Shown: positions 24,666 to 52,740, counted from the stretch's first letter. The stretch: 64,000 nucleotides of DNA from Lumbricus terrestris (GCA_949752735.1 OX457047.1:41812945-41876944), one strand, 5' to 3'. The notes: generated by a model not told the origin, from the sequence alone. A program made the numbers and translations.

Positions 24666-24733
24666 GGCCAGCGTTGCCCTCCGTTTTTATGCAGGCTTGA
24701 GTCTGGCGCTACCGCCGACAGAGTTTGGGCTTG
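24666..24733 (+). repeat. Dispersed GGCTTGGGAC-box element
   Basis: GGCCAGCGTTGCCCTCCG, then GCAGGCTTGAGTCTGGCGCT and GACAGAGTTTGGGCT. Confidence 0.5.
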
Positions 24734-24843
24734 GCTAAAAGGTTTCAATAGGTCAAGTAAAGAATATTTTCATCCGATGGCATGCCGAAAGGTAACTCTG
24801 CGCTGAACGATTCTCACAGTTTATAAAGCATCGAATGTGCACG

Positions 24844-24980
24844 TTTTAAAGGTGTCTTAGAGGAACGCTCTAGTGCTAGTGTCAGTCTACTCTAACGAGA
24901 CTGTGTCTGAAGAAAAATCATTCAATCACCATTCTTCATCTAGGCACAGGATTGTCACTGCCAAATTGCACAAAATGGCG
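24844..24980 (+). repeat. Dispersed GGCTTGGGAC-box element, short version
   Basis: TTTTAAAGGTGTCTTAGAGG opens at 24,844; the box CATCTAGGCACAGGATTGTC follows at 24,937. The spacing is only about 80 bp, the shortest seen. Confidence 0.55.
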
Positions 24981-25730
24981 AAATGTATCTTTACTCTTTA
25001 GTATTCCTAGGCTATAATTGCATACAACAAATTCCATATGACTGCAATGCAAAGAAATTGTAATTTATAACAGCTAAGAAGAACTTTTAAAAGGTTTATA
25101 AACAGATGTCTTCGAAATACTATGAAACAACATAATATAAAAATTATTATCATTGTAAGCACTCCGATTCTGTCCTTATACACTGACTGGTAGTACCTAG
25201 TATCGGTCCATGAACGAAGAAAAGAGAGGGGGCATAAGAAGATGTTAAGCAACGATTTTATGACATGGCACAAAATAACACGTGATATTCATTCATGGTT
25301 CCAGCAATTCAATTATACTATTTTTCAATCAACTACGAATGCCGCGATTCCATGCAACTACGCAACAGCACTGTCTTTATTAATTTATTTATATATATAA
25401 TTATATATCCTTTTATTCATTTATTTATTTATTTATTCTATCTGTTTAGCAATATTTTATGGATGCTATAGCCTTGACGTCTTTGAAAATTAGTAACTAT
25501 AATAATAGTTCATCAGCTTTTTTTAGTGATATATAAATTACATTATTGTCGAAACCGAAATTTATTATAGGATCGCTTGATTACATTATAAAGGTGTTCA
25601 TAGAGAAATTTCTAACCATCGCTTTCCGTATCACCAGGTAATAATATAATATACTGCAACAGAGTTGCACTGTGCGATGACACTGATCATCCTGCGGAAA
25701 CATCTCATGAATTATTGTTCTAAGCGTCAG
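24981..25730. other. A/T-rich stretch, no gene recognised
   Basis: It contains short ATTT tetranucleotide runs near 25,410 and an ATAAAGGTGTTCATAG motif at 25,589. Confidence 0.4.
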
Positions 25731-25807
25731 CCGAGATGACGATGTCATCATCATCGTCACCATCATCATGATGAGGATCATCGTCATAATCAATATCATC
25801 ATCGTCG

Positions 25808-25870
<63 letters not shown>

Positions 25871-25886
25871 CCACCACCACCAACAC

Positions 25887-25928
<42 letters not shown>

Positions 25929-25944
25929 CATCATCATCATCACC

Positions 25945-25989
<45 letters not shown>

Positions 25990-25996
25990 GTCGTCG

Positions 25997-26028
<32 letters not shown>

Positions 26029-26038
26029 GTCGTCGTCG

Positions 26039-26070
<32 letters not shown>

Positions 26071-26104
26071 GTTATGATCATCATCATCATAGTCATCATC
26101 AATG
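25731..26104. repeat. (ATC)n array with ACC and GTC blocks
   Basis: Long (ATC)n with embedded (ACC)n and (GTC)n blocks. Poly-Asp, poly-Met and poly-Ile frames on both strands reflect the repeat. Confidence 0.97.
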
Positions 26105-27080
26105 CCATCCAAAGTCCATTTGTTCTGAGGTGGTAAAGATCGTGCTATTATCATCGTCTTACCTCCTTCTCCTTTTCCTCTTCCTCATCCTCCTACTCGT
26201 GCTCCTCTTCCTCATCCTCCCTCTCCTCATCCTCCCTCTCTTTCTCCATCTCCATCCCTCCCGACTGTCGATCCGTTTAGTGTGATTGGTGACCTTTACG
26301 CGTTCTGCGAACAAGAATACTCCATAATTTTACTCATCCGCCCAATCATCCACCCGCTCTCTGTCTCTCCTTACCCTCTGTGTCTGTCCGTTTGCCTGTC
26401 TGTCTGTCTGTCTCTGTGATTCTGTCTCTGTCTGTCTATCCTCCTCTCTTCGTCGGTTACTACCAGCCCCTACCCTCCGTTCGTGTGCCACACGATGCCA
26501 CACCCCCTCTCAACCCTTCCTCTCTTCCCCACCTCAAGCCCCTTCCCACAGACAACCACCAAACCACCATATGTCGTCGCCGGTGTTATTAGTCTGCGAG
26601 AGGAGCATGCGCGTGCGCATGCGCAGAGGACGACGCTTCCTCTTTCGAAGGACGTCTCGATATTACAACCGCCCGAAAGGTCACCGACGAGATCAGCCAC
26701 CAACTGGACAACCCTCCCTCTCACCCTACCTCCCTCCATCCCTTCTTCTGCCACCACCCACGAGGCTGACCACCGAGTGAGGAATGGATGCGATTAGAGG
26801 GAGCAGGATGGAGAGGAGGAGGCGGAAAAGATTGAGGATGAAGGGAGGATGGATGGACTGGAGAGCATGGAGATGGGAAGAAAAAAGACTGGATTTCCGG
26901 AATGGGATCGGAGCGGAAGGCATTGCATTGCAAGACATGGTGTTATACAACGGAAGGGTAATAATACACTGTGCTAAAATATACTGGATTGCAACGGAAT
27001 AGCAGAACACCTCTTTTAAGTATTTGAGTCTTTAAATATGTATAGGCAGAAAATGCAGAAAAATAATTAACAAAAGGGAT
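26105..27080. other. Pyrimidine-rich then G/C-richer stretch, no gene recognised
   Basis: CTCCTC and CTGT-type runs to 26,450, then a less repetitive, more G/C-rich segment to about 26,900. Short frames on both strands overlap, and none has a family signature. Confidence 0.4.
26614..26625. promoter_or_regulatory. NRF1-like palindrome TGCGCATGCGCA
   Basis: A perfect match to the NRF1/P3A2 consensus (YGCGCAYGCGCR), inside GCATGCGCGTGCGCATGCGC. This site type marks CpG-rich promoters in animals. No adjoining transcription unit was found, so a promoter role is unproven. Confidence 0.3.
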
Positions 27081-27285
27081 CCGGTGTATACTGCGAGATT
27101 CTATCCGGCAACAAAAACTACCCGAAACGAATATTATTATTCCTAATAAACCTCGAAAAGCAATCCGGATCGCATTTGTCGACGGATTAGATTTCGCACG
27201 TATGTCGTGCGAGATTGTATCCGACAACGAAGTGGGCGTGGCCGGATAGTTTCTGTTGCCCGGATAGTATCTCGCATGACACCGG
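27081..27285. mobile_element. MITE with inverted ends of about 40 bp
   Basis: The left end CCGGTGTATACTGCGAGATT, then CTATCCGGCAACAAAAACTA matches the reversed right end CCGGTGTCATGCGAGATACT, then ATCCGGGCAACAGAAACTAT. A third partial copy of the end (TGCGAGATTGTATCCGACAA) lies inside at 27,208. There is no ORF. A related single end occurs at 30,287. Confidence 0.7.
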
Positions 27286-27308
27286 CTCTTCACCACTGCT
27301 CGTAATCT

Positions 27309-27390
27309 GACAGTGCCTGTCCAAAGCCTGCTTCAAGGAGGAGGGTGACACTAATAATCTTTGTGTGTCACAGTATCCTTAAACTGAAAC
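27309..27390 (-). repeat. Dispersed GGCTTGGGAC-box element
   Basis: CAGTGCCTGTCCAAAGCCTG, CTTCAAGGAGGAGGGTGACA, then CTAATAATCTTTGTGTGTCA in the plus orientation, the reverse of the family box. It starts 24 bp after the MITE. Confidence 0.6.
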
Positions 27391-28096
27391 TCCTACAACG
27401 ATTGAGAAGTTCAACAATCAACGGGTTTCGTAACAAGAGATTGGGGCAGTCACGCCACCGCCTCTGCCACCGCCTTCGCCATTAATAATTATTGGGCAGC
27501 AAATAACTTCTGTCGACGTAAACGGCCTATAATTATGTTGTCATAGGGATAAGACACAGACAAATCATTAAGCTTTAAACCGTAGTTGGTTTTCTTCGAC
27601 TTTTACTTATTTTATAAATAGACGTGTAGGTCTATCTATTATATCTAATCCGTGTTTTAGTTTATGTTTTTACAGGACGTCGTTACGCTCTCGTTCCATT
27701 CAATTGAGTTGTGCTTTTCGCGTTATTATGAAGCCTATTTTAATAGATACTATTAGCAAGAACCTGTTTCAATGGAGCGACATTGTTTTTCGGTCAAAAA
27801 TATCATTCTCAGAGGAAAACGCTTCCCGTAGGCCTAAACTTTGTGGATTTTTAATCATCTTCATCATAAAAACTTTTCTCGAAATGTTTTTTTTCTAAAT
27901 GCGAGGAAATTGGCTTAGTGCACGGTACTGTGCTTGGCTGTCGTAGTGGACGAGATACTTTTTCACGACTTTTGGCGAGTGACTCATGCCAGAGTGCTTT
28001 ATGAAAATGAAATTGCCTGAATTAATTTTGCGCATATAAATCCGAAATTAATGGAAGCAATTAATGACATCGGCTACTCAATATCTATTCCAGTCC
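27391..28096. other. Intergenic stretch, no gene recognised
   Basis: No coding region or repeat with clear limits was seen. Confidence 0.4.
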
Positions 28097-28220
28097 GATG
28101 AAATCTTTGCCCCTTTTCCGCAAGCATTTGAAACACATTCTCTTTGATTGTGGTTTGGTGTTGTCCGGTCGGGAGCGCCTCTGAGAAATTTCTGTAGAAG
28201 TGGCGCTATATAAATTCACG
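28097..28220 (+). pseudogene. L2-like LINE ORF2 terminus and 3' tail (subfamily B)
   Basis: The frame MKSLPLFRKHLKHILFD continues to LSGRERL and a TGA stop inside the 3' block GTCGGGAGCGCCTCTGAGA; GTGGCGCTATATAAATTC ends it. The ORF here stops two bases earlier and in a different frame from the GSASE-TAG end of the copy at 44,107. Confidence 0.75.
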
Positions 28221-28426
28221 ATCATACAATTACGATTACGATAACGACGTCGATTAGCAAGAACGCCAACGCACGAAGAAAAGAGATCCGACTTACTGTA
28301 TTATGTAGTATTTGGACTTGAAAACGCATGAAATCATGTCATCAGACTGTGAACGATTTCTTTGACGGTTGGTTTGATCGCAAATACTGAGAAAATGCTG
28401 TAAAAACGGAAGGTTCGACTGAATCT

Positions 28427-28430
<4 letters not shown>

Positions 28431-28491
<61 letters not shown>
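28431..28491. repeat. (TA)n microsatellite
   Basis: Nearly pure TA dinucleotide tract. Confidence 0.95.
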
Positions 28492-28494
<3 letters not shown>

Positions 28495-28636
28495 CCAGAA
28501 CGATGTATTTAAATCTACCGAATATTTTATATTAACTGTAACTATTGTGAAGACAGCGACTGACACTGTCAAATCTTAGACAGTAGCGGACTTTAAAAGT
28601 TTTAAAATCATCGATTTAGCGGTGTCTAAATAAAGC

Positions 28637-28936
28637 ATGTTAAGCGTTGCTATGTGGGACATATATAATTCCGTTGACAGTATTCGCAATGCTGTCACCA
28701 AGTGCAGTTACATTCGAGTCATTGGCCAGAAGATCATTCGCATCGCCATAGACAGCCGGTTGTGTGAGCTGGAAAATACAAAGACTCAAAAGAGATTGAT
28801 TAAGGATGACTTATTGAAGTGGTCTCTCTCTCTTCTCAAAGGCCCAATGATCAATGACACTGTGAGATGGATGGTAAGGGTGGCAGACTTCACCACGCAG
28901 CACGCAAAGCCAAACAGAAACTTTAAGACGATTTAA
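28637..28936 (+). CDS. Uncharacterised 99-codon ORF
   Basis: This is one of the few non-repetitive open frames in the first 34 kb. It reads as a mixed-composition, rather basic polypeptide with segments such as SYIRVIGQKIIRIAID and RLIKDDLLKWSLSLLKG, ending in NRNFKTI. I do not recognise a family. A possible donor ATG|GTAAGG lies inside it near 28,872, so it could be an internal exon reading through. A dispersed GGTGTCTAAATAAAG motif sits just upstream at 28,622. It could equally be a chance frame or an old transposon fragment. Confidence 0.25.
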   Translation: MLSVAMWDIYNSVDSIRNAVTKCSYIRVIGQKIIRIAIDSRLCELENTKTQKRLIKDDLLKWSLSLLKGPMINDTVRWMVRVADFTTQHAKPNRNFKTI

Positions 28937-29041
28937 GATTTATTAAAGTCCGGTTTTTGATAGCAAACATTAAATTTTGTCTGTTGTTTGTTGTCTAAGA
29001 AATGCGCCGATTTCAAACGTGCTATATATATAAAAATATAC

Positions 29042-29103
29042 GGTTTTAAAAGATTCGCTATATATTATATTATATGTGTGTATATAGCGAATCGTTTAAA
29101 ACC
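29042..29103. repeat. Imperfect 23-bp inverted repeat (hairpin)
   Basis: Arms 29,042-29,064 and 29,081-29,103 (GGTTTTAAAAGATTCGCTAT and its complement) differ at one position and enclose 16 bp of TA-rich loop. No gene end is nearby, so a terminator role is not suggested. Confidence 0.7.
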
Positions 29104-29169
29104 TCTGTCAAGTGAAGTAGTAACGACTTTTCACGTTTCAATTGAAATTCATTAATTAAATCATTTCAA

Positions 29170-29240
29170 GGTTTTATATAGCGCCACTTCAAGAAGTCCA
29201 CTCCGAGGCGCTCATGTGCACAGTCCAACCACGGTGATAC
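29170..29240 (-). mobile_element. LINE 3' tail fragment
   Basis: TTTTATATAGCGCCACTTCA, then CTCCGAGGCGCTCATGTGCA; reverse orientation of the 3' block. Confidence 0.65.
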
Positions 29241-29562
29241 AAAAGGGTCTGAAGAAACCTGATGAGTCAAGCCAAGGTAACAGGCGTATACGTATATAAA
29301 TAATAGTCTCCAAAGGGAACTATTCTAGACAGATGTACCTGCAAACGTGAAAGCACGACGTTGACAGGTTGAGGTTCCAACACGAGGTAGCAAACGCTCC
29401 CCCCTAGAAGCAGAGATGAAAATGAAATTTCGAGTGGGATACAAATGATACAAAAACCAGATGATGTTACTGACCTACAAACGAGAAGGCACTTCAACTC
29501 CATGGCGGGGTTTTAAACGTTGTAAAAATCTGCATAATTAAAACCAGTTGTTGAGCGCATAA

Positions 29563-29780
29563 TGTGGGGCGCGATGGTGTAGTGGGTATGTTCGTCGCTT
29601 TGCAGCCGAGGGTTGCAGGTTCGAATCCATCTCAAGTCGTCGCGTAGGGACCTTGGGCAAGTCCTTCACTCGCAATTGCTCAGCGCTTCGGTGTGAAACT
29701 CCGATGCAGTGTCCGCTCTGTAGTCGGGAGCGCCTCTGAATGGGCGCTATGACAAGTGCACATATAAGTGCACATACAAA
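29563..29780 (+). mobile_element. tRNA-headed SINE, full length
   Basis: GGGGCGCGATGGTGTAGTGG, GCAGGTTCGAATCCATCTC and CCTTGGGCAAGTCCTTCACT are followed by GTCGGGAGCGCCTCTGAATG. The tail block has lost the segment between GAGTAG and GAAGGG, so the terminal stem-loop is shortened. Confidence 0.9.
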
Positions 29781-30681
29781 AGCAGCCAGTTCCGTCCTCC
29801 TATGACTGAGGAGCCAAGAATTGTGTATGAGAGCGACGTCCGCTCATGCTTTCTTTTCAATTATAAATAAAGTTGTTTATTATTATCATATTATTATTAT
29901 TATAAATTTAAGTATACTATTGTTATAAAAACAAATGATTTTTTCTTTACAAATGTTACGCATAATTATAAATTATGCCTTGTAAACTGACTTAGTGTAT
30001 TCATGACTAAACATTAACAAGGCGAATGGGGATAACCGTTATGGAAATTTTATTCGATTACACGCAACGTTGATGACATTATTATACTGTTGTTTAACAC
30101 GATTAAAAGGTGTTTAATGACCTCGAGTAAGAATAGATGTCACACTACACAAAACCAGTATAATTATGCTCTAACACTGTCTTATAGATAGGCTTACTTG
30201 CTAAAGTCTTATCATTGGTGCTTTAGTTTAATTAATAGTAATAATTAGTGCTTTTTGGCGGAATGCACAGGAACGTCGTTCCGGTGTCGCAGGATATTCT
30301 ATCCCCAAAAGCTACCCGAGGGTAAGAATGAATATGTCTATCTGCCAGGATGGAATATACTGGGCATACAGAGAGTATCTGGGGGATGAACCACTCCATC
30401 CCTTCAGCGTATAATTTTTGACAAATTTAATGCGTTTAATACAATATAATATTGATAAATTTATGCTAGTTGTTTTAAGTCTCATAGGCAATGTTCAAAG
30501 CAAGGCAACTCGTATTTAGTTAGTGACTCTAACTGTTCTAAAGTGTTCTAACGGTTGTGCATGTAAGATTGTAAGTGTTCTAAATTCTAAAAGCAAAGCA
30601 GACAAAGTTAGCTATATTAGGAATAAGCATGTACCTGTTAGTGTCAAAGTTGAAAATAATAATATCAAAACTAAATTTAAA
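29781..30681. other. Intergenic stretch with one orphan MITE end
   Basis: At 30,287-30,335 CCGGTGTCGCAGGATATTCT then ATCCCCAAAAGCTACCCGAG matches the left end of the 27,081 MITE. AAAAGGTGTTTAATGA at 30,106 belongs to the dispersed motif. No gene is recognised. Confidence 0.45.
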
Positions 30682-30965
<284 letters not shown>

Positions 30966-31128
30966 TAAGACACGGTATGCAATGCCTATGTAGTTTTCTT
31001 ACTACACCTTTTAAAAGAAACCACCATTTCTATAAAAATTCATATTTGGCGTTTATAAGATGATTATTTTTTTCCGGGTATCTTGAATTCGTTGCTAACT
31101 TGCAATATAATAATATTGCTATTTAATA

Positions 31129-31183
31129 AGCCTGTAATAGGAGGAGTGCGACGCTAACATGACACAGCAACCAACCATTAAAC
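31129..31183 (-). repeat. Dispersed box element, diverged
   Basis: AGCCTGTAATAGGAGGAGTG, CGACGCTAACATGACACAGC: the GACGCTAAT side is kept and the GGCTTGGGAC box is mostly lost. TACACCTTTTAAAAG lies 120 bp to the left, the opposite side from usual. Confidence 0.4.
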
Positions 31184-31466
31184 GAGTAAAAGAAATTGCA
31201 CTCGATGTTCTCTTCCCGCATCTTGGACGCTCTGGCGATACATAAAAAACTTCATCTTAGCACCAGTTCTCGAGTGAGAGGGCGTCAGTGCAGTCTCAAG
31301 GTCAGCATGGAAGGACCTGGTTCTAAGTCCGATGGATAAGAAGCAGTAAGCCGCTTGGATTAGACTGGTAAATCCTTTCAGTAAATCGAGATCTGATTGA
31401 CGGAGACAGACGCAGATGAAACGCAATCGGAGCTTCGCTCGAAAACCAGTCATTTTTTTCATAGTA
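31184..31466. other. Unassigned short stretch before the AGT/AGC array
   Basis: A 94-codon minus-strand frame (31,178-31,462) is not repetitive but has no family signature I can see. Confidence 0.3.
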
Positions 31467-32567
<1,101 letters not shown>

Positions 32568-33590
32568 AGCAGTAGTAACAGCAGCCAGGAGTGGTAGCAG
32601 CAACTATAATAGTAGTCGACCGAGCCTACTTAGACAATTATAGACACCCTTAAATTTGCTTTATGAAACTGAGTAAATACACATCGCTTTTCAGGTCATG
32701 ACAGAATCGCGCCAGTAGTGTCTTTGCACCTGTGAAAAGGCCAAACTTTGTTTCTACCCAACCAGTGATGATGCTAGTCAAAACTTATACCCTGGAGGAA
32801 AAAAGCTATTAATTAGGTAATTTTCACAAAGCTATAATAATTATCACACCAGAAAATAAGCAGGGTGAAGAAAAACGCTTGGGAACTCGCTGGCGGCACT
32901 TCAAAATTGCGCTGCATGGGGGAAATAATGTGTTCTTAACTTGGATTCCAAATCCGTTCCTGCAACTGTGGGGTTGGTGGCGATGGAGTGAAAACGAGAA
33001 GGAAGAGTAGAGGTTTCGCAGACTCAGCTAAATGAAGAATGCGTCATACTGAGAATGCATACCGATTGAATATAATTATGCATGAATTCGTAGATGCATG
33101 CATGCACACGATTTTTTTTCTGTCTACCTATCGATTTTCTTTTGACTGAGCGCCTGTGAATAAGCTGGTTCCCTCTACTTAGCTTGTGTAGCGCTGTGGC
33201 GGTGGATTCCTTGAGATCAAGGTTCCTATCAAGGTTCCGATCATTTGAGATGGGAATATCTGGCTATTCTTAAAAACTTGACCAACACCTTGAACGGGAG
33301 CTATAATTATAAATCGCGAACGTAATTCAGTTGACGTTAGTTCCGTTCGTCAGGCGATAGGTGGCGTCCTCTACAAAGCATTTCCGGTCAGTTTATTACG
33401 ACGAAGACCAGCACGTCATCCGGGGTCTTTGAAGTAATATTGCCTGCCATCATCCCATCTCAACAGCCCTCTTACCCAGCCGCTCTGTCTCTCTCACACT
33501 CTTTAGATCTTTAATGATCTGTGTGTGAATCAATCTCCTCCTGTCCTTCACAGTCTTCCTCCTTCACTCTTTTTTCTCACTATACTTCCC
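32568..33590. other. Intergenic stretch upstream of the multi-exon gene
   Basis: GACACCCTTAAAT at 32,645 belongs to the dispersed motif; a GAATAAGCTGG-type tail is at 33,150-33,215. Upstream exons of the gene starting at 34,124 may lie here but I could not place one with confidence. Confidence 0.4.
33150..33215 (+). mobile_element. LINE-type 3' tail (GAATAAGCTGG type)
   Basis: GAGCGCCTGTGAATAAGCTG then TAGCTTGTGTAGCGCTGTGG. The GAGCGC...GCGCT pairing parallels the main LINE block but the loop sequence differs. Other copies are at 34,959 and 52,655. Confidence 0.5.
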
Positions 33591-34090
33591 TCCCTCTCTC
33601 TCTCACTCCCAATCATTTATCTCTCTCGTCCTATCTTGCTCTTTGATGATAATGTTTGCCCATAGAATTATCAGCCTCTCTTTCACACGGGCAGAGTGTG
33701 TCACTCTGTCTGTCTTTCTTTCTTTCTCTTTTCTTTCTCTTGCTGGAAAATTCAGTTTCGCTTGATTTTGTTTTTCCTTCTTATTCTGTCTATCTATTTG
33801 TCTGTCTGTCTGTCTGTCTCTGTCTGTCTGTCGTTCTTTCTTTTTTTCTTTTTTTCTCTTGCTCAAACATTCAGTTTCGTTTGATTTTCCCCCTCTTATT
33901 CTGTCTATCTACCTATCTGTCTCGGTCTGTCTGTCCATGTCTGTCTTTCTGTCTGTCTTTCTGACTGTCTCTGTCTGCCTGCCTGTCTCTTCCAGCTCTC
34001 GTCTCTGTCTCCCTCTCTCTTTGTATCTGTCTCTGTCTCCCCCCTCTCTCTCTCTCTGTCGCCCCCTCTCTCTATCTCTCTCTCTCTCGG
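33591..34090. repeat. CT/CTGT-rich polypyrimidine region
   Basis: Imperfect CTCT, TTTC and CTGT units. Its right end lies some 35 bp before the 34,124 splice acceptor and may serve as its pyrimidine tract. Confidence 0.9.
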
Positions 34091-34123
34091 ATGTATACTT
34101 GTATACTTCGTATATACTTGTAG

Positions 34124-50033
<15,910 letters not shown>

Positions 50034-50093
50034 CCAACGAACATCAACGGCGGCACGATCAATGATGGACGACTTGATCAACGTCGTCAAAGT

Positions 50094-50147
50094 GTGTGCG
50101 TGTACGGGTGTGCGTGTGTGTGTGCGTGTGTGCGTGTGCGCGTGTGC
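50094..50147. repeat. (GTGTGC)-type alternating purine-pyrimidine tract
   Basis: GTGTGCGTGTACGGGTGTGC and similar, about 60 bp after the stop codon; Z-DNA-prone composition, probably in the 3' UTR. Confidence 0.8.
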
Positions 50148-50388
50148 AACCCTTCGTCACTCGACCACAGATAAACCGAGGCCAATGATCAACGACGATT
50201 GACGTCATCACGATCTTCATATTAAGTAATGTGGAACCAGCGTAGACCGCGTGACTGCGCCAGAACCACCAGTCACCCCACTACTTTCCTATATTTTGTC
50301 ATAATTATACTCCGTTCGATCATATACTAAAGGTTCAAAGTGGGTGCGAACGAGGGGGACAGAATTCCCGCTGCTCTCGAAATTCTTT

Positions 50389-50622
50389 GCCCACGTTCCC
50401 ACTGCTCACCATTCGTGGAATCCCGGAGACGAATGGGTGAGAAGTGGGAACGCCGAATGGGTGAGCAGTGGGAACGCCGAATGGGTGAGCAGTGGGAACG
50501 CCGAATGGGTGAGCAGTGGGAACGCCGAATGGGTGAGCAGTGGGAACGCCGAATGGGTGAGCAGTGGGAACGCCGAATGGGTGAGCAGCGGGAGCGCCGA
50601 ATGGGTGAGCAGTGGGAACGCC
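50389..50622. repeat. 24-bp minisatellite with an inverted lead copy
   Basis: Eight units of GAATGGGTGAGCAGTGGGAA-CGCC type occupy about 50,430-50,622; the first has GAGAAG and the seventh GCGGGAGC. An inverted copy, CGTTCCCACTGCTCACCATT, lies just before at 50,393-50,412. Because 24 is a multiple of three, frames stay open on both strands; the RRMGEQWE and SHCSPIRR readings are therefore not evidence of genes. Confidence 0.95.
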
Positions 50623-50641
50623 TAGTGTGTGATCTACACAG

Positions 50642-50681
50642 TATGAGAATTGTAGCGATATATTTCTCCACAATTCTCATA
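50642..50681. repeat. 12-bp perfect inverted repeat
   Basis: TATGAGAATTGT and ACAATTCTCATA with a 16-bp spacer, 20 bp after the minisatellite. Confidence 0.8.
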
Positions 50682-50699
50682 ATGATACCCAAACCGCTT

Positions 50700-51690
50700 T
50701 AACCGCTAATGATTTGTACACTAGATACCTAGTCGCAGTGATTGACGATCGAAATGGTTGCGATCAACAGCATAATCGATAGGTTTACGGAGAGATCGAT
50801 ACTAAAACAACGATCAATAGTTGGGTCATAGATCTTTTCCACGAACAGTAACAGTTTGTCGATTCAACTATTTATAAATACGGCGCCAATCTGAGCTTCT
50901 CAAAGCGCTAGCGCCTAAGAAATCCCCCTGGAAGTATTTTTAGATGTTGCGAGAATCATGTAAAGCAAGTTTTAAGTTGAATAATGTTTCGCCAGCCAAG
51001 GGAGCAGACCGTTTTAGTGAAAGAGTTCATGATTGCATATACATGTATGCATGCATCCATAATTATATGCATTTAGTTTTCATGTTTGCATGCATGTAGG
51101 CCTATGTATGTCTGTATTCATGTGCGAATGTATGTTTTCATACGTGCGCGCATGTTTGCTTTCTTTCTTCATATGCATACACGCATGCATGCATTTACAT
51201 GTATGAATTTGTGCTTTTATGTATGTATGCATACATACATGCATGCATGATGCACGAACGTCTTCTTACACTGAGAAATTTCTTAAATAGAATGAAGATT
51301 GTTCCGCAAATGAAATAGATAAGATGTTATGAACGAGGAACTCTTGAATTAGGCAATTCAAATGGAAGCAGTCAAATAGAAGCAAATAGAAGCAGTCAAG
51401 ATATATAAGAAGCATTTATAAAGCAATAATTTCCAACTGGATATTGCGAGATTTTGCAAGAATGAAATGTTTACAACGAATGCGATGATTATCGTGGGTT
51501 CCCACCGTTTACATGCACGTTATCTTATGCTATAGGAATTTACTGGCAATGTAAAGTAAGGCCTATAATATAGCTACGTATTCCATTATAAGCGGTTGTG
51601 CGAAACGCTGCTACACGTGAGTGTATGCACTAACATACTTTATAGGTGTATAGCGCTTTATATATTTGTAAGTATGTGTGTGTATGAGTT
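50700..51690. other. Intergenic stretch, ATGC-rich
   Basis: Many overlapping TGCATGCATG and ATGTATGCATAC palindromic tetranucleotide patches at 51,030-51,250. No gene is recognised. Confidence 0.5.
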
Positions 51691-51776
51691 TATGTATGAG
51701 CACTTGTTATAGCATCCCTTCAAGATTTCTACTCAGAGGTACTCCTTACTACAGCGCGGATACTGAATCGGAGTAC
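51691..51776 (-). mobile_element. tRNA-headed SINE, 3' part
   Basis: GAGCACTTGTTATAGCATCC, TTCTACTCAGAGGTACTCC, TACAGCGCGGATACTGAATC in plus orientation; the head is absent. Confidence 0.65.
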
Positions 51777-52019
51777 ACAAGGGTATACGCGGGTAAACAG
51801 CGTGTACTCACATTCGGGGATAAAAATGGCATCGTGTACCTACCTTCGAAAACGAGGGTATAGGCCTGCGCGAAAGAATTTTTTTAAATGTGTGAGAAAT
51901 GAAATTACGAGCAGAAAAGCAGTCGAAAATCGCGGAAAGTATAGTGGCTCTTGGCTCTACCAACGTACAGCCCTGGTTACAATTTGTCTGAGTTAATATA
52001 TCCATAACGCCTAGCGAAG

Positions 52020-52253
52020 ATGGGCGGAGTTTGGTTTCCGTTTGGGAGTGGGGGGCTAAAAAACTTGGTCCAGAACGAGCGGCGCCGACAATATTTTCTT
52101 GTGTCGGCCCAAAATAAGTTGATGACTTTTTAGTCATTTTTTGGAAAGTTCTTGGTGGGCTCAGCCCGAATAAGATACCATTTACACGGTAAAAACATGA
52201 ATCTGGGACTTCTTGGAGGGCATAGCCCCTAGCCCCTGATAAACTCCGCCCAT
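52020..52253. mobile_element. MITE with 13-bp inverted ends
   Basis: ATGGGCGGAGTTT at 52,020-52,032 and its complement AAACTCCGCCCAT at 52,241-52,253. The interior has AGTTGATGACTTTTTAGTCA, the core shared with 43,486, 57,420 and 59,346. No clear target duplication. Confidence 0.65.
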
Positions 52254-52654
52254 GCTAACGAATGAAGATGGGGGGCGGCCTATGCATGCGCGGCCTGTCC
52301 CATCACCGAAATCCATTGCATCCGTCCCTGTAGATAATAATTGAAAGACGAACGACACTGTCTTCTCACTAAAGTGGTGCGTGTGAAACAGAGAAGGGAA
52401 CAAAGAAAGCGATTACAATAACGTACATTGGTGTGCTATTATACAATGTCGCTTTTGCGGGGCAAGCGTTACATGTTAGGCTATATTCTAAACGCAGGTT
52501 ATGATAACTGAAGACAATAATAATCGTTGGTCGGTGAATTTCGTAGAAGTTGCAAACTTTCTCTGTACAAACTGCACGAAAATGTCGAATGTCGTGTGAA
52601 GATTAATTAAACCAAAATATCATGTGTTCGACTGTTCGGGTTATCGACTTTGTT

Positions 52655-52740
52655 TTGATTGTGCGCCTGTGAATAAGCTGGGTCCCGCCCTTATTGCTTT
52701 GGCGGGCGCCGTAGAGGTTCCAAGTTTACGATTACAATTA
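52655..52740 (+). mobile_element. LINE-type 3' tail (GAATAAGCTGG type)
   Basis: TTGATTGTGCGCCTGTGAAT, AAGCTGGGTCCCGCCC, GGCGGGCGCCGTAGAGG. Confidence 0.5.

Noticed and set aside
33360..33480. Possible upstream exon of the tandem-domain gene (GDRWRPLQSISGQFITTKT frame)
   Set aside because: It has a CAG acceptor-like start but no match to the domain motifs and no donor with the required phase.
50327..50702. Three overlapping frames of 93-121 codons with 8-residue repeats
   Set aside because: The unit length is divisible by three, so frames stay open on both strands; no start context, splice sites or homology.
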